The notes under the pieces are model-generated. The model saw only the letters and a program-made list of their open reading frames with translations, ran no database searches and was not told the origin of the DNA. This document shows, piece by piece, positions 15,652-24,297 of a stretch of DNA of 43,430 bases. A program made the translations under genes and the position numbers. Source of the DNA: Flavobacteriales bacterium (GTDB lineage Bacteria; Bacteroidota; Bacteroidia; Flavobacteriales_D; Parvicellaceae). Numbering within the stretch: the first letter of the stretch is position 1; each line of letters opens with the position of its first letter. The stretch lies in NCBI GenBank assembly GCA_020631555.1, contig JAHDGY010000016.1, positions 1 through 43,430 on the forward strand, in the 5' to 3' direction.

Positions 15652-16712
15652 CCATTAGCCTTTTCCGGTTCCACACCATTAGCATGAATCTGACCGTTTT
15701 CACTAAGTAGGATTGCAAACTTTTTTGTTGATGAAAAATTAGCCATGATAATATTCAATATTACCGTTATGGGAACGCACAAAATCATTCCTGGTATACC
15801 CCATATCGAACCCCAAAAAACTAACGCCATAACAACAACTAATGAGCTTATATTTAAAGACTTGCCAACTAATTTCGGCTCAATAAAATTCCCTATTACT
15901 AACTGGATCACACCTAAACACCCAAATAAGGCCAACACCCAAGTAAGATTCTGAACTTGTACTAAGTACATCAACGTGGGAAAAATTGTACCAACAATCG
16001 ATCCCACGGTTGGAATAAAGTTTAATAACGTTATCAAAATCGCCCAAAAAAATGCAAAGTCCACTTCCATAATCACAAGGACAATATAACTCAGAACACC
16101 TGTCAATCCAGAAACCAAACACTTTACAACAACGTAATCGTGAACGGCCTTATTAATCCTTTTTATGACATCATTTGCAGAAGAAAACCTTCCAGAATCT
16201 GGATAAAGTGCTTTAAGCTTGGTTTTAGAAAATCTTGATTCCAAGTTTAGGAAAATGATGTACAGGATAATAATTACCGAATTTCCAAACAACCCAGTAA
16301 TCGCATTGATTAATTGTTGAATAATTCGACCGTAATCAAGTTCATTCAGAAATGTGTTAATCTCCTCAGCAACTTCCCATTCTCCCTCCAGATCCAAACC
16401 TGCAAAGAGCTGTTGCATGTTATTCTGATAAATAGGCAAGCTCTGCGAAAGTGCATTCAAATTGACCTTTAACATCACTCCCATTGCACCAATTAAAAAT
16501 GAAATAAATACGTAAGCCAATGTTCCAATAATCCAAGACGGCACGTTAAACTTGTCCGGAATAATTCGATTAATAAGCTTTTTAATCGAATTCACTAAAT
16601 ACCAGATTACTATTGCAATTACGAACGGAACAAGTAGCTCTTTACCAATAATTAGCACATACACCAAAATCAGTGCAATTATCAGCCCGTAAGCAGCTCT
16701 ATTTAATTTCAT
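15648..16712 (-). CDS. AI-2E family transporter (PerM/YdiK-like permease)
   Basis: 354 residues, the family length. The membrane protein has a hydrophobic pair at the N-terminus (AYGLIIALILVYVLI, LLVPFVIAIVIWYLV), a soluble stretch (residues ~90-160), and a C-terminal cluster of helices containing FIPTVGSIVGTIFPTLMYLV and IGNFIEPKLVGKSLNISSLV, then VV. The FxxPxxG and EPxxxGxxxxxSPL-like segments are the family hallmarks. The family includes TqsA (AI-2 export) and Na+/H+ antiporters, so substrate is unknown. Its stop overlaps the uvrA stop by four bases (CTAA), so the two genes converge with no terminator between them. Confidence 0.88.
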   Translation of the reverse strand: MKLNRAAYGLIIALILVYVLIIGKELLVPFVIAIVIWYLVNSIKKLINRIIPDKFNVPSWIIGTLAYVFISFLIGAMGVMLKVNLNALSQSLPIYQNNMQQLFAGLDLEGEWEVAEEINTFLNELDYGRIIQQLINAITGLFGNSVIIILYIIFLNLESRFSKTKLKALYPDSGRFSSANDVIKRINKAVHDYVVVKCLVSGLTGVLSYIVLVIMEVDFAFFWAILITLLNFIPTVGSIVGTIFPTLMYLVQVQNLTWVLALFGCLGVIQLVIGNFIEPKLVGKSLNISSLVVVMALVFWGSIWGIPGMILCVPITVILNIIMANFSSTKKFAILLSENGQIHANGVEPEKANG

Positions 16713-17016
16713 TACCCGCGAATTTAGCCTGCTGTACTTTCCAACACAGCCGCGTATAGCGCTTAAATATAGTCAGACTTACAAAATTGAATATTAGAGT
16801 TAAAGTCCTTTTTTAGCTGCTGCCGCCAATGCAATCTTCTGCTAACGTTGTTCATTTAGTATTTTTGCAGACAGTCAGAAATTAGATGAAAACGACTTTT
16901 ACCGACCAAGTTGTTAATTTCTACACCAAACTTTTAATAAGTTGGACGACTCCGAGCCATTTAATAATCCAGTATTGCTATCTTTGCAGTGATACCAACC
17001 GTAAAGAGATTAATTG
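16713..17016. other. Gap with two -7 boxes and a candidate 43-codon ORF
   Basis: Two exact TAnnTTTG matches occur on the plus strand: TATTTTTG at 16860-16867 and TATCTTTG at 16979-16986. The second would start transcription about 20-25 bases before the TPR gene. Between them is a short ORF at 16886-17017. The left third (16713-16850) shows nothing recognisable. Confidence 0.5.
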
Positions 17017-17017
17017 A
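16886..17017 (+). CDS. Candidate 43-aa upstream ORF, stop-start coupled to TPR gene
   Basis: ATG 16886 to TGA 17015-17017; the stop overlaps the TPR ATG as TGATG. The peptide begins MKTTFTDQVVNFYTKLLISW and has no recognisable family. It follows a TATTTTTG box by 19 bases. The arrangement fits a coupled leader peptide, but an internal -7 box inside it suggests it may simply be promoter DNA. Confidence 0.25.
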   Translation: MKTTFTDQVVNFYTKLLISWTTPSHLIIQYCYLCSDTNRKEIN

Positions 17018-18435
17018 TGTTCGAAGAATCAGAAAATCATTTTGAAGACGGAGGATTTGCTGAAGAAATTAACAAATTCGAGCAAATGATTAAGACTGGA
17101 GGGTCTTCTTTCTTCGATATGGACGTATTGGAAGAGCTGTCTGACTACTACATTTCTGCGGACAATCTTGATTTGGCACTAAAGGCAGTTGAAGAGGGAT
17201 TGATTCAATACCCGCATTCTACTAGTTTAAAACTAAAAAAGGCGCAACTTATATCTGGGCTTGGTGCTACAACTGAGGCGCACAAGTTACTCGATGATGT
17301 GGAATCTATGGAATATTCAAACTCAGATTTTCACATAACACGGGCTGCCATATTCAGTTTGGAGAAAAAACATGAATTGGCAATAAGTTCGATTAAAACT
17401 GCCTTGACTTACTGTGATTCGGATTCGGATACACGCCTGGAACTATTCTTAGACTTAGGGTATGAATACCAACACTTAGGCAAGTTCGAAACTGCAATAT
17501 TTTTTTTGAAAAAAGGGCTGGAGTTAGACCCTACAGACAAAACCATTTTGTACGAAGTTGCCTACTGTTACGAGCAGCTAAAAATGGATCAAAATTGCGC
17601 CAGATTTTACCAACGTTATTTGGACGTGGCTCCATATTCAAGTACTGGTTGGTATAACCTTGGAAATGCACTTTGCAAAACAGAAGAATTCGCAAAAGCG
17701 GTGGACGCTTATGATTTTGCCGTTCTCATAGATGGCAAATTTTCTTCTGCTCACTTTAACAAAGGTAATGCACATGTCAACTTAGAACAGTACGAAAGTG
17801 CAATAACCTGCTACTACGAGTCTTTCGTGGATTGCGATCCTCAAGCCATAACCTTCTGTTACATTGGCGAGTGTTACGAAAAGTTGGAACGGTATGAAGA
17901 AGCTCAGCAATCCTACTCCCAAGCCATTGAATTGGATAAATCGTTGTCGGATGCCTGGATTGGACTTGGCGTCACTAACGACGCAATAGGAGTTCCAAAG
18001 TTGGCTTTGGAACAACTAAGAAAGGGATTAGAACTTGAACCTGACAGACCTGAGTTTAATCATCTTTATGCCAATTGCCTTGAAAAAAACAAGGAATTAA
18101 GAAAAGCCAAAACCTATTACGAAATTGGTTTAAAGAATGACCCAGAGAATGCGAATCTTTGGTTGGATTATGCCAACCTAGAACACCAGCTGGAAGATAT
18201 TCATAAGGCAATAAGTATTATTAATCAGGCTTGTGACCGACTTCCTGCCGATCATACCCTCCATTTCAAATATGCCAGTTATTTGATCCACGCAGGCCAG
18301 AATCAAAAAGCAATTAACGAATTGCAACTGGCTTTAAACCTAAATCCTAAAGGCTGTCACGAATTACTTGAATACCACCCCGAAGTGGTTGATCATGCCG
18401 ATGTTTACTTTATGCTAAAACCCTTTATAGAATGA
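17017..18435 (+). CDS. Tetratricopeptide repeat protein
   Basis: 472 residues from ATG 17017 (a TTG just before it is in frame). Nearly the whole protein is TPR units of 34 residues: LFLDLGYEYQHLGKFETAIF with FLKKGLELDP, STGWYNLGNALCKTEEFAKA, FNKGNAHVNLEQYESAITCY, CYIGECYEKLERYEEAQQSY, LWLDYANLEHQLEDIHKAIS. The start is acidic (MFEESENHFEDGG). No signal peptide is present, so it is a cytoplasmic scaffold binding unknown partners. It heads a six-gene operon and overlaps the next gene by four bases (ATGA). Confidence 0.92.
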   Translation: MFEESENHFEDGGFAEEINKFEQMIKTGGSSFFDMDVLEELSDYYISADNLDLALKAVEEGLIQYPHSTSLKLKKAQLISGLGATTEAHKLLDDVESMEYSNSDFHITRAAIFSLEKKHELAISSIKTALTYCDSDSDTRLELFLDLGYEYQHLGKFETAIFFLKKGLELDPTDKTILYEVAYCYEQLKMDQNCARFYQRYLDVAPYSSTGWYNLGNALCKTEEFAKAVDAYDFAVLIDGKFSSAHFNKGNAHVNLEQYESAITCYYESFVDCDPQAITFCYIGECYEKLERYEEAQQSYSQAIELDKSLSDAWIGLGVTNDAIGVPKLALEQLRKGLELEPDRPEFNHLYANCLEKNKELRKAKTYYEIGLKNDPENANLWLDYANLEHQLEDIHKAISIINQACDRLPADHTLHFKYASYLIHAGQNQKAINELQLALNLNPKGCHELLEYHPEVVDHADVYFMLKPFIE

Positions 18436-19250
18436 TTTCAAATTTTGAGTTGCCCTTCCTACCTGAACGAGAAAAGAAGGAGAGAAGCGAAGGGATAACC
18501 ATGATGATGGACAAAGGGCTTAGCGTCTCAGATGTGAGTAATTTTGTCGAAAATGCTGGAGATTTTACTGATTTGGTGAAATTCGGGTTTGGCACTTCAC
18601 TTATCGTCAAAAATCTGGAGGACAAAATTAAGATCTATAAGGAGGCTGGAGTCAAACCTTATTTTGGAGGAACTCTCTTCGAAGCATTTATAGTTCGAAA
18701 CTTGTTCGATGAATTTCGAAGGTTTATTGACAAATTCAAAATAGAAATTGTTGAGGTGTCAGATGGATCCATTACGCTTGAGCATGACCTAAAATGTGAA
18801 TTCATTGAAAAATTGTCACGTGATTACACTGTGATGAGCGAAGTTGGATCCAAAGAAGAAGGAATATTAATTAGTCCTTCAAAATGGATTCGGATGATGT
18901 CCAAAGAAATTGAAGCGGGTTCATGGAAAGTGATCGCCGAAGGTCGTGAAAGTGGATCTGTGGGAATTTTTCGCCCTAACGGAACTCCGCACACTATTTT
19001 GATAAACAAAATCATAAATAAAGTTTCCCCAAATAAAATTCTTTGGGAGGCTCCAATAAAAAAGCAACAAGTGTGGTTCATTAATCTATTTGGAGCTAAT
19101 GTAAATTTAGGCAACATCGCCTACAACGAGGTTATTCCTTGTGAATGTCTCAGACTTGGACTGCGTGGGGATACCTTTTTCAATTATCTACCTGAAGATA
19201 CCGTGGCTAGCCATAAACAACTGCCAAATACTGCGGTAACAAAAAAATAA
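18432..19250 (+). CDS. Phosphosulfolactate synthase-like (ComA family)
   Basis: 272 residues, near the usual 250-280. The ComA TIM barrel is recognisable in RSEGITMMMDKGLS, FTDLVKFGFGTSLI, KPYFGGTLFEAFIV, IVEVSDGSITL, VMSEVGSKEEGI, WKVIAEGRESGSVGIF, LWEAPIKKQQVWFINLFGAN and VNLGN, and LRLGLRGDTFF. The characterised archaeal enzyme adds sulfite to phosphoenolpyruvate, giving (2R)-phospho-3-sulfolactate on the way to coenzyme M. Bacteria lack coenzyme M in general, so here a sulfolactate, cysteate or sulfonolipid route is more plausible, but no later pathway gene is in the window. The start overlaps the TPR stop (ATGA), and a rhodanese follows after 20 bases. Confidence 0.85.
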   Translation: MISNFELPFLPEREKKERSEGITMMMDKGLSVSDVSNFVENAGDFTDLVKFGFGTSLIVKNLEDKIKIYKEAGVKPYFGGTLFEAFIVRNLFDEFRRFIDKFKIEIVEVSDGSITLEHDLKCEFIEKLSRDYTVMSEVGSKEEGILISPSKWIRMMSKEIEAGSWKVIAEGRESGSVGIFRPNGTPHTILINKIINKVSPNKILWEAPIKKQQVWFINLFGANVNLGNIAYNEVIPCECLRLGLRGDTFFNYLPEDTVASHKQLPNTAVTKK

Positions 19251-19270
19251 TCCGCAATTTAGAAGTCAAT

Positions 19271-19585
19271 ATGAATACGATAAGCGTCAAGGAACTAAAA
19301 GAATTAATGGACTCCAAAACAGAATTTCAACTCATCGATGTGCGTGAAATTCAGGAAGTCCAACTTGGAAATATTGGTGGTGAACATATCCCGATGGGTG
19401 AAGTATTGGCTAACCTAGACAAGATTCGAAAGGATATTCCAGTGGTCATACATTGCCGCAGTGGAAAAAGATCTGGAGCCGTAATCTTATCCTTGGAAAA
19501 CCATCATGATTACACTAATCTTGCTAATCTTACCGGAGGAATAATAGCTTGGGCCGAATCTATTGATCCATCAGTAGCAGTTTAA
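19271..19585 (+). CDS. Single-domain rhodanese
   Basis: 104 residues, one rhodanese domain: FQLIDVREIQEVQLGNIGGE then HIPMG is the CH2A-like motif, and the active-site loop is HCRSGKRSGAV with Cys62. It ends with LTGGIIAWAESID. Such proteins carry sulfane sulfur as a Cys persulfide in the cytoplasm. Lying between the ComA-like and DUF368 genes, it may supply or detoxify sulfur for the same operon. The substrate is not deducible. Confidence 0.92.
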   Translation: MNTISVKELKELMDSKTEFQLIDVREIQEVQLGNIGGEHIPMGEVLANLDKIRKDIPVVIHCRSGKRSGAVILSLENHHDYTNLANLTGGIIAWAESIDPSVAV

Positions 19586-19588
19586 TTA

Positions 19589-20572
19589 ATGAGAAGTAAA
19601 AGAGGATACACTTTAATTGTTTTGAAGGGAATGGCGATGGGAGCCGCGGACGTGGTTCCTGGCGTTTCAGGAGGAACAATTGCTTTTATCACGGGGATTT
19701 ATGAAGAACTGTTATCAACCATTGCATCGATCAATCTTAGCCTGGTTAAAACACTAAGAAATAATGGTCTAAAGGCAACATGGAATCAAGCCAATGGGAA
19801 TTTTCTTCTTGCTCTGCTAGGTGGAATTGCCATAAGCGTACTTTCTCTGGCAAAACTGATTGAATGGCTGCTTGAAAACGAACCAATCAAATTATGGTCA
19901 TTTTTCTTCGGCCTTGTTCTGGCAAGCATCATTTTCGTAGGAAGACAAGTTACAAAATGGGGTTTGGAAACTTTTACAGCTCTGCTTTCTGGCGCGTTTG
20001 TGGCTTACTACATTACCATACTTCCGCCAATGTCAACTGGAGATGCGCCTTGGTTTATGTTTCTGGCCGGTATGTTGGCAATTTGCGCAATGATTCTACC
20101 AGGCATTTCAGGAAGTTTTATCCTACTATTGTTAGGCGCTTATAAAACAATTCTGGGTGCTATCAGCAATTATGATTTTCTCACTATCGGCGTTGTTGGA
20201 ACTGGCGCAGTAGTAGGAATATTATCGTTTTCAAGAGTGTTAAAATGGATGTTTGAAAAATATAAGAACATCACTATTGCATTGCTAACTGGCTTTCTCA
20301 TTGGCTCACTTAATAAAATTTGGCCTTGGAAACTAGTCAACAAAATCTTTATCAAACATCAGGATGAACCTAAACAGGAAATAGTAAACCTAAGTGAAAC
20401 AAGTGTGCTTCCTAGCGATTTTTCACTGCCGGAAATTGATGTATTTAAAGGAGAGGTTATTGGCCAACTTCCTGCAGACAGTCAAGTCTCAGCTGCAATT
20501 CCAATAATGGTGGTTGGGTTTATACTAATTTTCGTAATGGAATGGGCAGCGAACAAGACAGCAAAGCAATGA
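19589..20572 (+). CDS. DUF368 membrane protein, PopT-like polyprenyl-phosphate transporter
   Basis: 327 residues with about eight to ten membrane helices. The N-terminal GMAMGAADVVPGVSGGTIAF and the later repeat MLAICAMILPGISGSFILLL are the duplicated DUF368 motif (xPGxSGG/xPGxSGS), suggesting an inverted-repeat transporter. DUF368 members (PopT) have been shown to recycle undecaprenyl phosphate across the inner membrane for envelope synthesis. An insertion of about 60 hydrophilic residues (KHQDEPKQEIVNLSETSVLP) sits before the last helix. It starts three bases after the rhodanese and overlaps aroE by four bases. Confidence 0.9.
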   Translation: MRSKRGYTLIVLKGMAMGAADVVPGVSGGTIAFITGIYEELLSTIASINLSLVKTLRNNGLKATWNQANGNFLLALLGGIAISVLSLAKLIEWLLENEPIKLWSFFFGLVLASIIFVGRQVTKWGLETFTALLSGAFVAYYITILPPMSTGDAPWFMFLAGMLAICAMILPGISGSFILLLLGAYKTILGAISNYDFLTIGVVGTGAVVGILSFSRVLKWMFEKYKNITIALLTGFLIGSLNKIWPWKLVNKIFIKHQDEPKQEIVNLSETSVLPSDFSLPEIDVFKGEVIGQLPADSQVSAAIPIMVVGFILIFVMEWAANKTAKQ

Positions 20573-21324
20573 ATCTGCTTGGATTGATAGGCCATCCTCT
20601 ATCCCACTCTTTTTCTCAAGGCTACTTCACTGAGAAATTCTCCAATTTACAACTAGACAATTGGGAGTATCGAAATTTCCCAATTGATGATCTTGCGCAA
20701 CTTCCGGAACTAATTTCGTTGAACGAAAATCTAGTAGGTTTAAATGTCACTATTCCTTACAAGAAGTCTGTTATTGAGTATTTAGACGAATTGTCTGAAG
20801 CTGCTAAAACAATCGGTGCTGTAAACACTATTCAAATTTTGAGAAAGCAAAAAGAATTCAAGCTTATTGGCCACAATACGGATGCCTTTGGATTTCGACA
20901 ATCTTTGAAAGGGTTTGTTAAGTCACACCACGAAAGAGCGCTGATTTTAGGCAATGGAGGAGCCGCAAAAGCCGTAAATTTTGTACTTCAGGATCTTGGT
21001 ATCGATACTCTGACTGTAAGTAGATCTAGCGGTTTAAAAAATTCGATTAGCTACGCAGATCTCAATGAATACGTAATAAAGCATCATAAACTAGTAGTAA
21101 ACTCTACTCCATTGGGAATGCATCCTAACATGAATGAATTACCACAAATTCCGTACAAGTTTATGAGCACCGAGCATTTAGCATTCGATCTGATTTACAA
21201 CCCTGAAGAAACTCAATTTCTGCATGAAGCTGCCAGGTTTGGAGCCAAAACACTCAACGGTCTGACTATGTTACATCAACAAGCTGATAAGGCTTGGGAA
21301 ATTTGGTCTGACGAGCGGACTTAA
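20569..21324 (+). CDS. aroE: Shikimate dehydrogenase
   Basis: 251 residues from ATG 20569, which overlaps the DUF368 stop as ATGA. An upstream ATG at 20542 would add nine residues not seen in the family. It reduces 3-dehydroshikimate with NADPH in aromatic amino-acid synthesis. GHPLSHSFS binds shikimate, VTIPYKK contains the catalytic Lys65, GAVNTI and NTDAFGF (catalytic Asp) follow, and ILGNGGAAKAV is the nucleotide loop. NGLTMLHQQADKAWEIW is the conserved C-terminal helix with the substrate-binding Gln. Identification is firm. Confidence 0.95.
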   Translation: MNLLGLIGHPLSHSFSQGYFTEKFSNLQLDNWEYRNFPIDDLAQLPELISLNENLVGLNVTIPYKKSVIEYLDELSEAAKTIGAVNTIQILRKQKEFKLIGHNTDAFGFRQSLKGFVKSHHERALILGNGGAAKAVNFVLQDLGIDTLTVSRSSGLKNSISYADLNEYVIKHHKLVVNSTPLGMHPNMNELPQIPYKFMSTEHLAFDLIYNPEETQFLHEAARFGAKTLNGLTMLHQQADKAWEIWSDERT

Positions 21325-21339
21325 TCAAATTCTTACCAA

Positions 21340-22104
21340 ATGAAAAGAGAAATTGCTGAGTTGCTAAATGCGAAGGTCAAAGCGTACAATCAACCGAAAT
21401 TCATTGGATCCGACCCGATTCAAATTCCTCATCAGTACACGAATAAACACGATATAGAAATCAGTGCATTTTTCGCAGCCACTATCGCATGGGGCCAGAG
21501 GAAAACGATTATCGCCAATGCCAGTAAATTGTGCAAGTTAATGGGCAATTCTCCATACGATTTCGTAATGAATCACAATGAACGTCAATTGAAAAGATTA
21601 TCTGACTTTAAACACCGAACATTCAATGGCTTTGATGCCAAATTCTTTGTAAAACGACTAAAATTTATTTACGGAAATATGAGAGGAATGGAGTATGTTT
21701 TCCACTCCGGAATTCGCGACACTGACCGAAATTTAGGCAATTCGATAGCCAATTTTCGAACACATTTTTTAGGAACCGACAAAGTAAGAACCTCCAAACA
21801 TATCTCTAACCCATTAGCCGGTTCCGCCGCAAAACGACTTGTTATGTTTCTGCGATGGATGGTCAGGAAAGACAATTGCGGAGTGGATTTCGGAATTTGG
21901 GATTCTATATCCCCTTCGCTATTATCTTGTCCATTAGACGTACATTCTGGAAGAGTTGCTCGTGCACTCGGAATTCTTGAACGAAAGCAAAATGACTGGA
22001 AAGCCGTGATTGAACTTGACATCCCGTTGAGGGAGCTAGACGCTACAGACCCTGCCAAATTCGACTTTGCTCTGTTCGGTTTAGGAGTGCACGAAGAATT
22101 TTAG
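21340..22104 (+). CDS. TIGR02757 (DUF2400) family protein
   Basis: 254 residues, the family's usual size. Conserved stretches include EISAFFAATIAWGQRKTII, SPYDFV, FNGFDAKFFVKRL, RLVMFLRWMVRKDNCGVDFG with IW, and PLDVHSGRVARALGI, followed by DPAKFDFALFGLGV. The last part resembles the helix-hairpin-helix/Asp region of DNA glycosylase folds, but the biochemical role is not established. It closes the operon, 15 bases after aroE, and converges on lysA with a four-base gap. Confidence 0.85.
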   Translation: MKREIAELLNAKVKAYNQPKFIGSDPIQIPHQYTNKHDIEISAFFAATIAWGQRKTIIANASKLCKLMGNSPYDFVMNHNERQLKRLSDFKHRTFNGFDAKFFVKRLKFIYGNMRGMEYVFHSGIRDTDRNLGNSIANFRTHFLGTDKVRTSKHISNPLAGSAAKRLVMFLRWMVRKDNCGVDFGIWDSISPSLLSCPLDVHSGRVARALGILERKQNDWKAVIELDIPLRELDATDPAKFDFALFGLGVHEEF

Positions 22105-22108
22105 CCTA

Positions 22109-23296
22109 CTATTTGCTGTACATGGCATTTGGCAATTGCCTTAAATTGTAACCCGAAGCCATTACTTCTCCGTAGGCACCTGTAGAACGGATAGCAATTA
22201 AATCCCCTCTTTCAGTTTTTGGTAATAACACCGCCTTCCCCAAACAATCGGAAGATTCACAAATCGGACCTACTACATCATAAACAAAATCAGAGTCCTC
22301 AGCGTCTTTAGATAAATTTTCCAATTTGTGAAACGACCGGTATAAAGCTGGTCGAATCAAATCAGTCATGCCTGCGTCAACAACCACGAAGTTTGTCAAT
22401 CCACTTCGCTTTGTGTATAAAACCCTGGACAATAAAGAGCCACAATTCCCAACAATAGACCTACCAAGTTCAAAATGCAATCGCTGCCCCTGTCTTAAAT
22501 TTAAATACTGTCTAAATACTGAAAAGTAACCTTCAAAATCAGCTATTGGGTTATTATCTGGGTTGTCATAGTCAATTCCTAATCCACCACCAACGTTGAT
22601 ATTTTTGAGGGCAATTCCCTTGCTTTCAAACCAACTCTGAATAGAATTAACTTTTGAACACAAATTTTCAAACACCTCCAAATTGGTTATTTGCGAACCG
22701 ATGTGAAAATGAATTCCAATTAAATCAATATTTTGACATGAGGCAACAACCTCCAGCGCTTGTTCCATCTGATCTTCAGAGATTCCAAATTTATTATCCT
22801 TGGTTCCTGTAGTGATGTATTCATGTGTATTTGCATCCACATTAGGATTAATTCTAATTGCAATTCTCGTTGCTCGATCCATGGACATTGCAATTTCATT
22901 GATCACTTGAATCTCCTGAATTGACTCACAATTAAAACAGAAAATGTCATGGGACAAAGCAAGTTTAATTTCATCATCCGTCTTACCAACACCAGCGAAA
23001 ACTATATTGTCTGCAGAAAATTCCACTTCCAAAGCACGTTTCACTTCATTACCGCTGACGCAATCTGCTCCAATTCCATGGGCTTTAATTCGTTCTAGGA
23101 TCGGTCTATTAGGGTTTGCTTTAAGCGCATAGTGAATTTGATAATTACTTTGTTCACTCTGTTCTATCAATCTAGTAAGCGTCTGATCGAAAAGATTTAG
23201 ATCGTAGTAGTAGCACGGTGTCTTGCAATTTCGCAATTGATCTGTAAGGCGCATAATTTCTTTCGATTGCGCCTGCATTAAACATGCATCGTTCAT
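22109..23296 (-). CDS. lysA: Diaminopimelate decarboxylase
   Basis: 395 residues. It is a fold-III PLP enzyme converting meso-diaminopimelate to L-lysine. Lys59 in YALKAN forms the Schiff base, GADCVSGNEV and FAGVGKTDDEI follow, HFHIGSQI carries a barrel His, NVGGGLGIDY is the phosphate loop, ELGRSIVGNCG contains the substrate Arg, and GPICESSDCLG carries the catalytic Cys. The last part has the Tyr of GAYGEVMAS. The N-terminal ~20 residues (MNDACLMQAQSKEIMRLTDQ) are somewhat variable in the family and the start could be an internal ATG. It is divergent from an ACT-domain protein. Confidence 0.95.
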   Translation of the reverse strand: MNDACLMQAQSKEIMRLTDQLRNCKTPCYYYDLNLFDQTLTRLIEQSEQSNYQIHYALKANPNRPILERIKAHGIGADCVSGNEVKRALEVEFSADNIVFAGVGKTDDEIKLALSHDIFCFNCESIQEIQVINEIAMSMDRATRIAIRINPNVDANTHEYITTGTKDNKFGISEDQMEQALEVVASCQNIDLIGIHFHIGSQITNLEVFENLCSKVNSIQSWFESKGIALKNINVGGGLGIDYDNPDNNPIADFEGYFSVFRQYLNLRQGQRLHFELGRSIVGNCGSLLSRVLYTKRSGLTNFVVVDAGMTDLIRPALYRSFHKLENLSKDAEDSDFVYDVVGPICESSDCLGKAVLLPKTERGDLIAIRSTGAYGEVMASGYNLRQLPNAMYSK

Positions 23297-23617
23297 TGTC
23301 GTTCCTCCAAGGTCTTAGGTCATTATAAGTTAAATCGTCAATCCTGAAAACAGGAATAACGCTCACCAACCAATTCCTCAGCCAATATTTTGGGTAAGAA
23401 TAAGCTGGTAAAACAAAATTATGCACATTATAATTTGGTCAGACGAATAAAACGCTAAAAGATGTTAATCTTTCGACCAACCGAATACCGCGCAAAACCC
23501 CCTACTAATAACTGATTTGTCGAATTCAGTGAAAATTTAAACAGTAGCCAACCATTTATTCAGCTGTTATTTATTAAATTCGAATATTTAATTTTTAACA
23601 AACTGTTTGAGTTAAGC
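23297..23617. other. Divergent lysA/ACT-protein control region
   Basis: On the minus strand TAATTTTG at 23421-23414 matches the -7 consensus and would give lysA a leader of about 110 bases. That leader contains a small hairpin (TCCTG-AAAA-CAGGA near 23342). No lysine-riboswitch architecture is visible. No clear promoter is seen for the ACT gene on the plus strand, whose upstream 60 bases are very AT-rich. Confidence 0.4.
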
Positions 23618-24277
23618 ATGACAACCATATCAAAAATTGTAGAGCGAATCGTTATATCTTCGCCTTTTCTAGAGGAAGCAATAGCCGAAAAGCTCGTTAA
23701 TGTCTCATCCCTTGCTCGAAAAATCAAACCCCAAATTGAAAGCGAACTGAAAACCCCAGTGAAAGAGGGCGCCATTGTTATGGCCATCAATCGTTTAAAC
23801 ACTACGAATTACGACGAAATCAATACAGAAATAAGAGATTTTGTTAATAACCTCGGAGATATTATCGTTCGCTCTAAAATAAACAGTTACACTTTTGAAA
23901 ATTCGGACACGTTGACCGCCTGTAAAACTAAGCTATTAGGCGAGGTTGACAAAGAAAAGAAGTTCTTTTGCACGTTTTCTCAAGGAGTGTATGAAACAAC
24001 CGTAGTAATAAGTGAAGTTTTGGATAGCAAAATCCAAAAAATATTTACTAGCGAAAATATGCTCGCACAGCATCTAAGACTTTCGTCAATAACGGTAAAG
24101 CTTCCAAGAAAAAACTCTGAAGTATCTGGCTTGTATTACTTTATTTTTAAAAAATTGGCTTGGGACGGAATAAACATTATTGAAATTATTTCCACCACCA
24201 ATGAATTTACAGTAGTAGTCAAAGATGTTGAAGTAGATCGCGCGTTTTCTATTCTCATGAACTTGAAAAAATTTTAA
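23618..24277 (+). CDS. ACT-domain protein, aspartokinase-regulatory-like
   Basis: 219 residues. The C-terminal ~70 residues form an ACT fold like the regulatory end of aspartate kinase: SGLYYFIFKKLAWDGINIIE, IISTTNEFTVVVKDVEVDRA, FSILMNLKKF. The N-terminal ~60 residues (LVNVSSLARKIKPQIESELK, EGAIVMAINRL) look like a helix-turn-helix-like or helical module found before ACT domains in uncharacterised regulators. There is no kinase domain. ACT domains bind amino acids, and its place beside lysA suggests a sensor for the aspartate/lysine pathway, which is inference. It ends with its own terminator. Confidence 0.75.
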   Translation: MTTISKIVERIVISSPFLEEAIAEKLVNVSSLARKIKPQIESELKTPVKEGAIVMAINRLNTTNYDEINTEIRDFVNNLGDIIVRSKINSYTFENSDTLTACKTKLLGEVDKEKKFFCTFSQGVYETTVVISEVLDSKIQKIFTSENMLAQHLRLSSITVKLPRKNSEVSGLYYFIFKKLAWDGINIIEIISTTNEFTVVVKDVEVDRAFSILMNLKKF

Positions 24278-24297
24278 ATTACAGAATATTATGTTAC

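Noticed and set aside
21669-22058. 129-aa minus-strand ORF
   Set aside because: It lies antisense inside the TIGR02757 gene and has no protein-family signal.
23297-23420. Lysine riboswitch before lysA
   Set aside because: The leader shows only one small 5-bp hairpin and none of the conserved lysine-riboswitch core.
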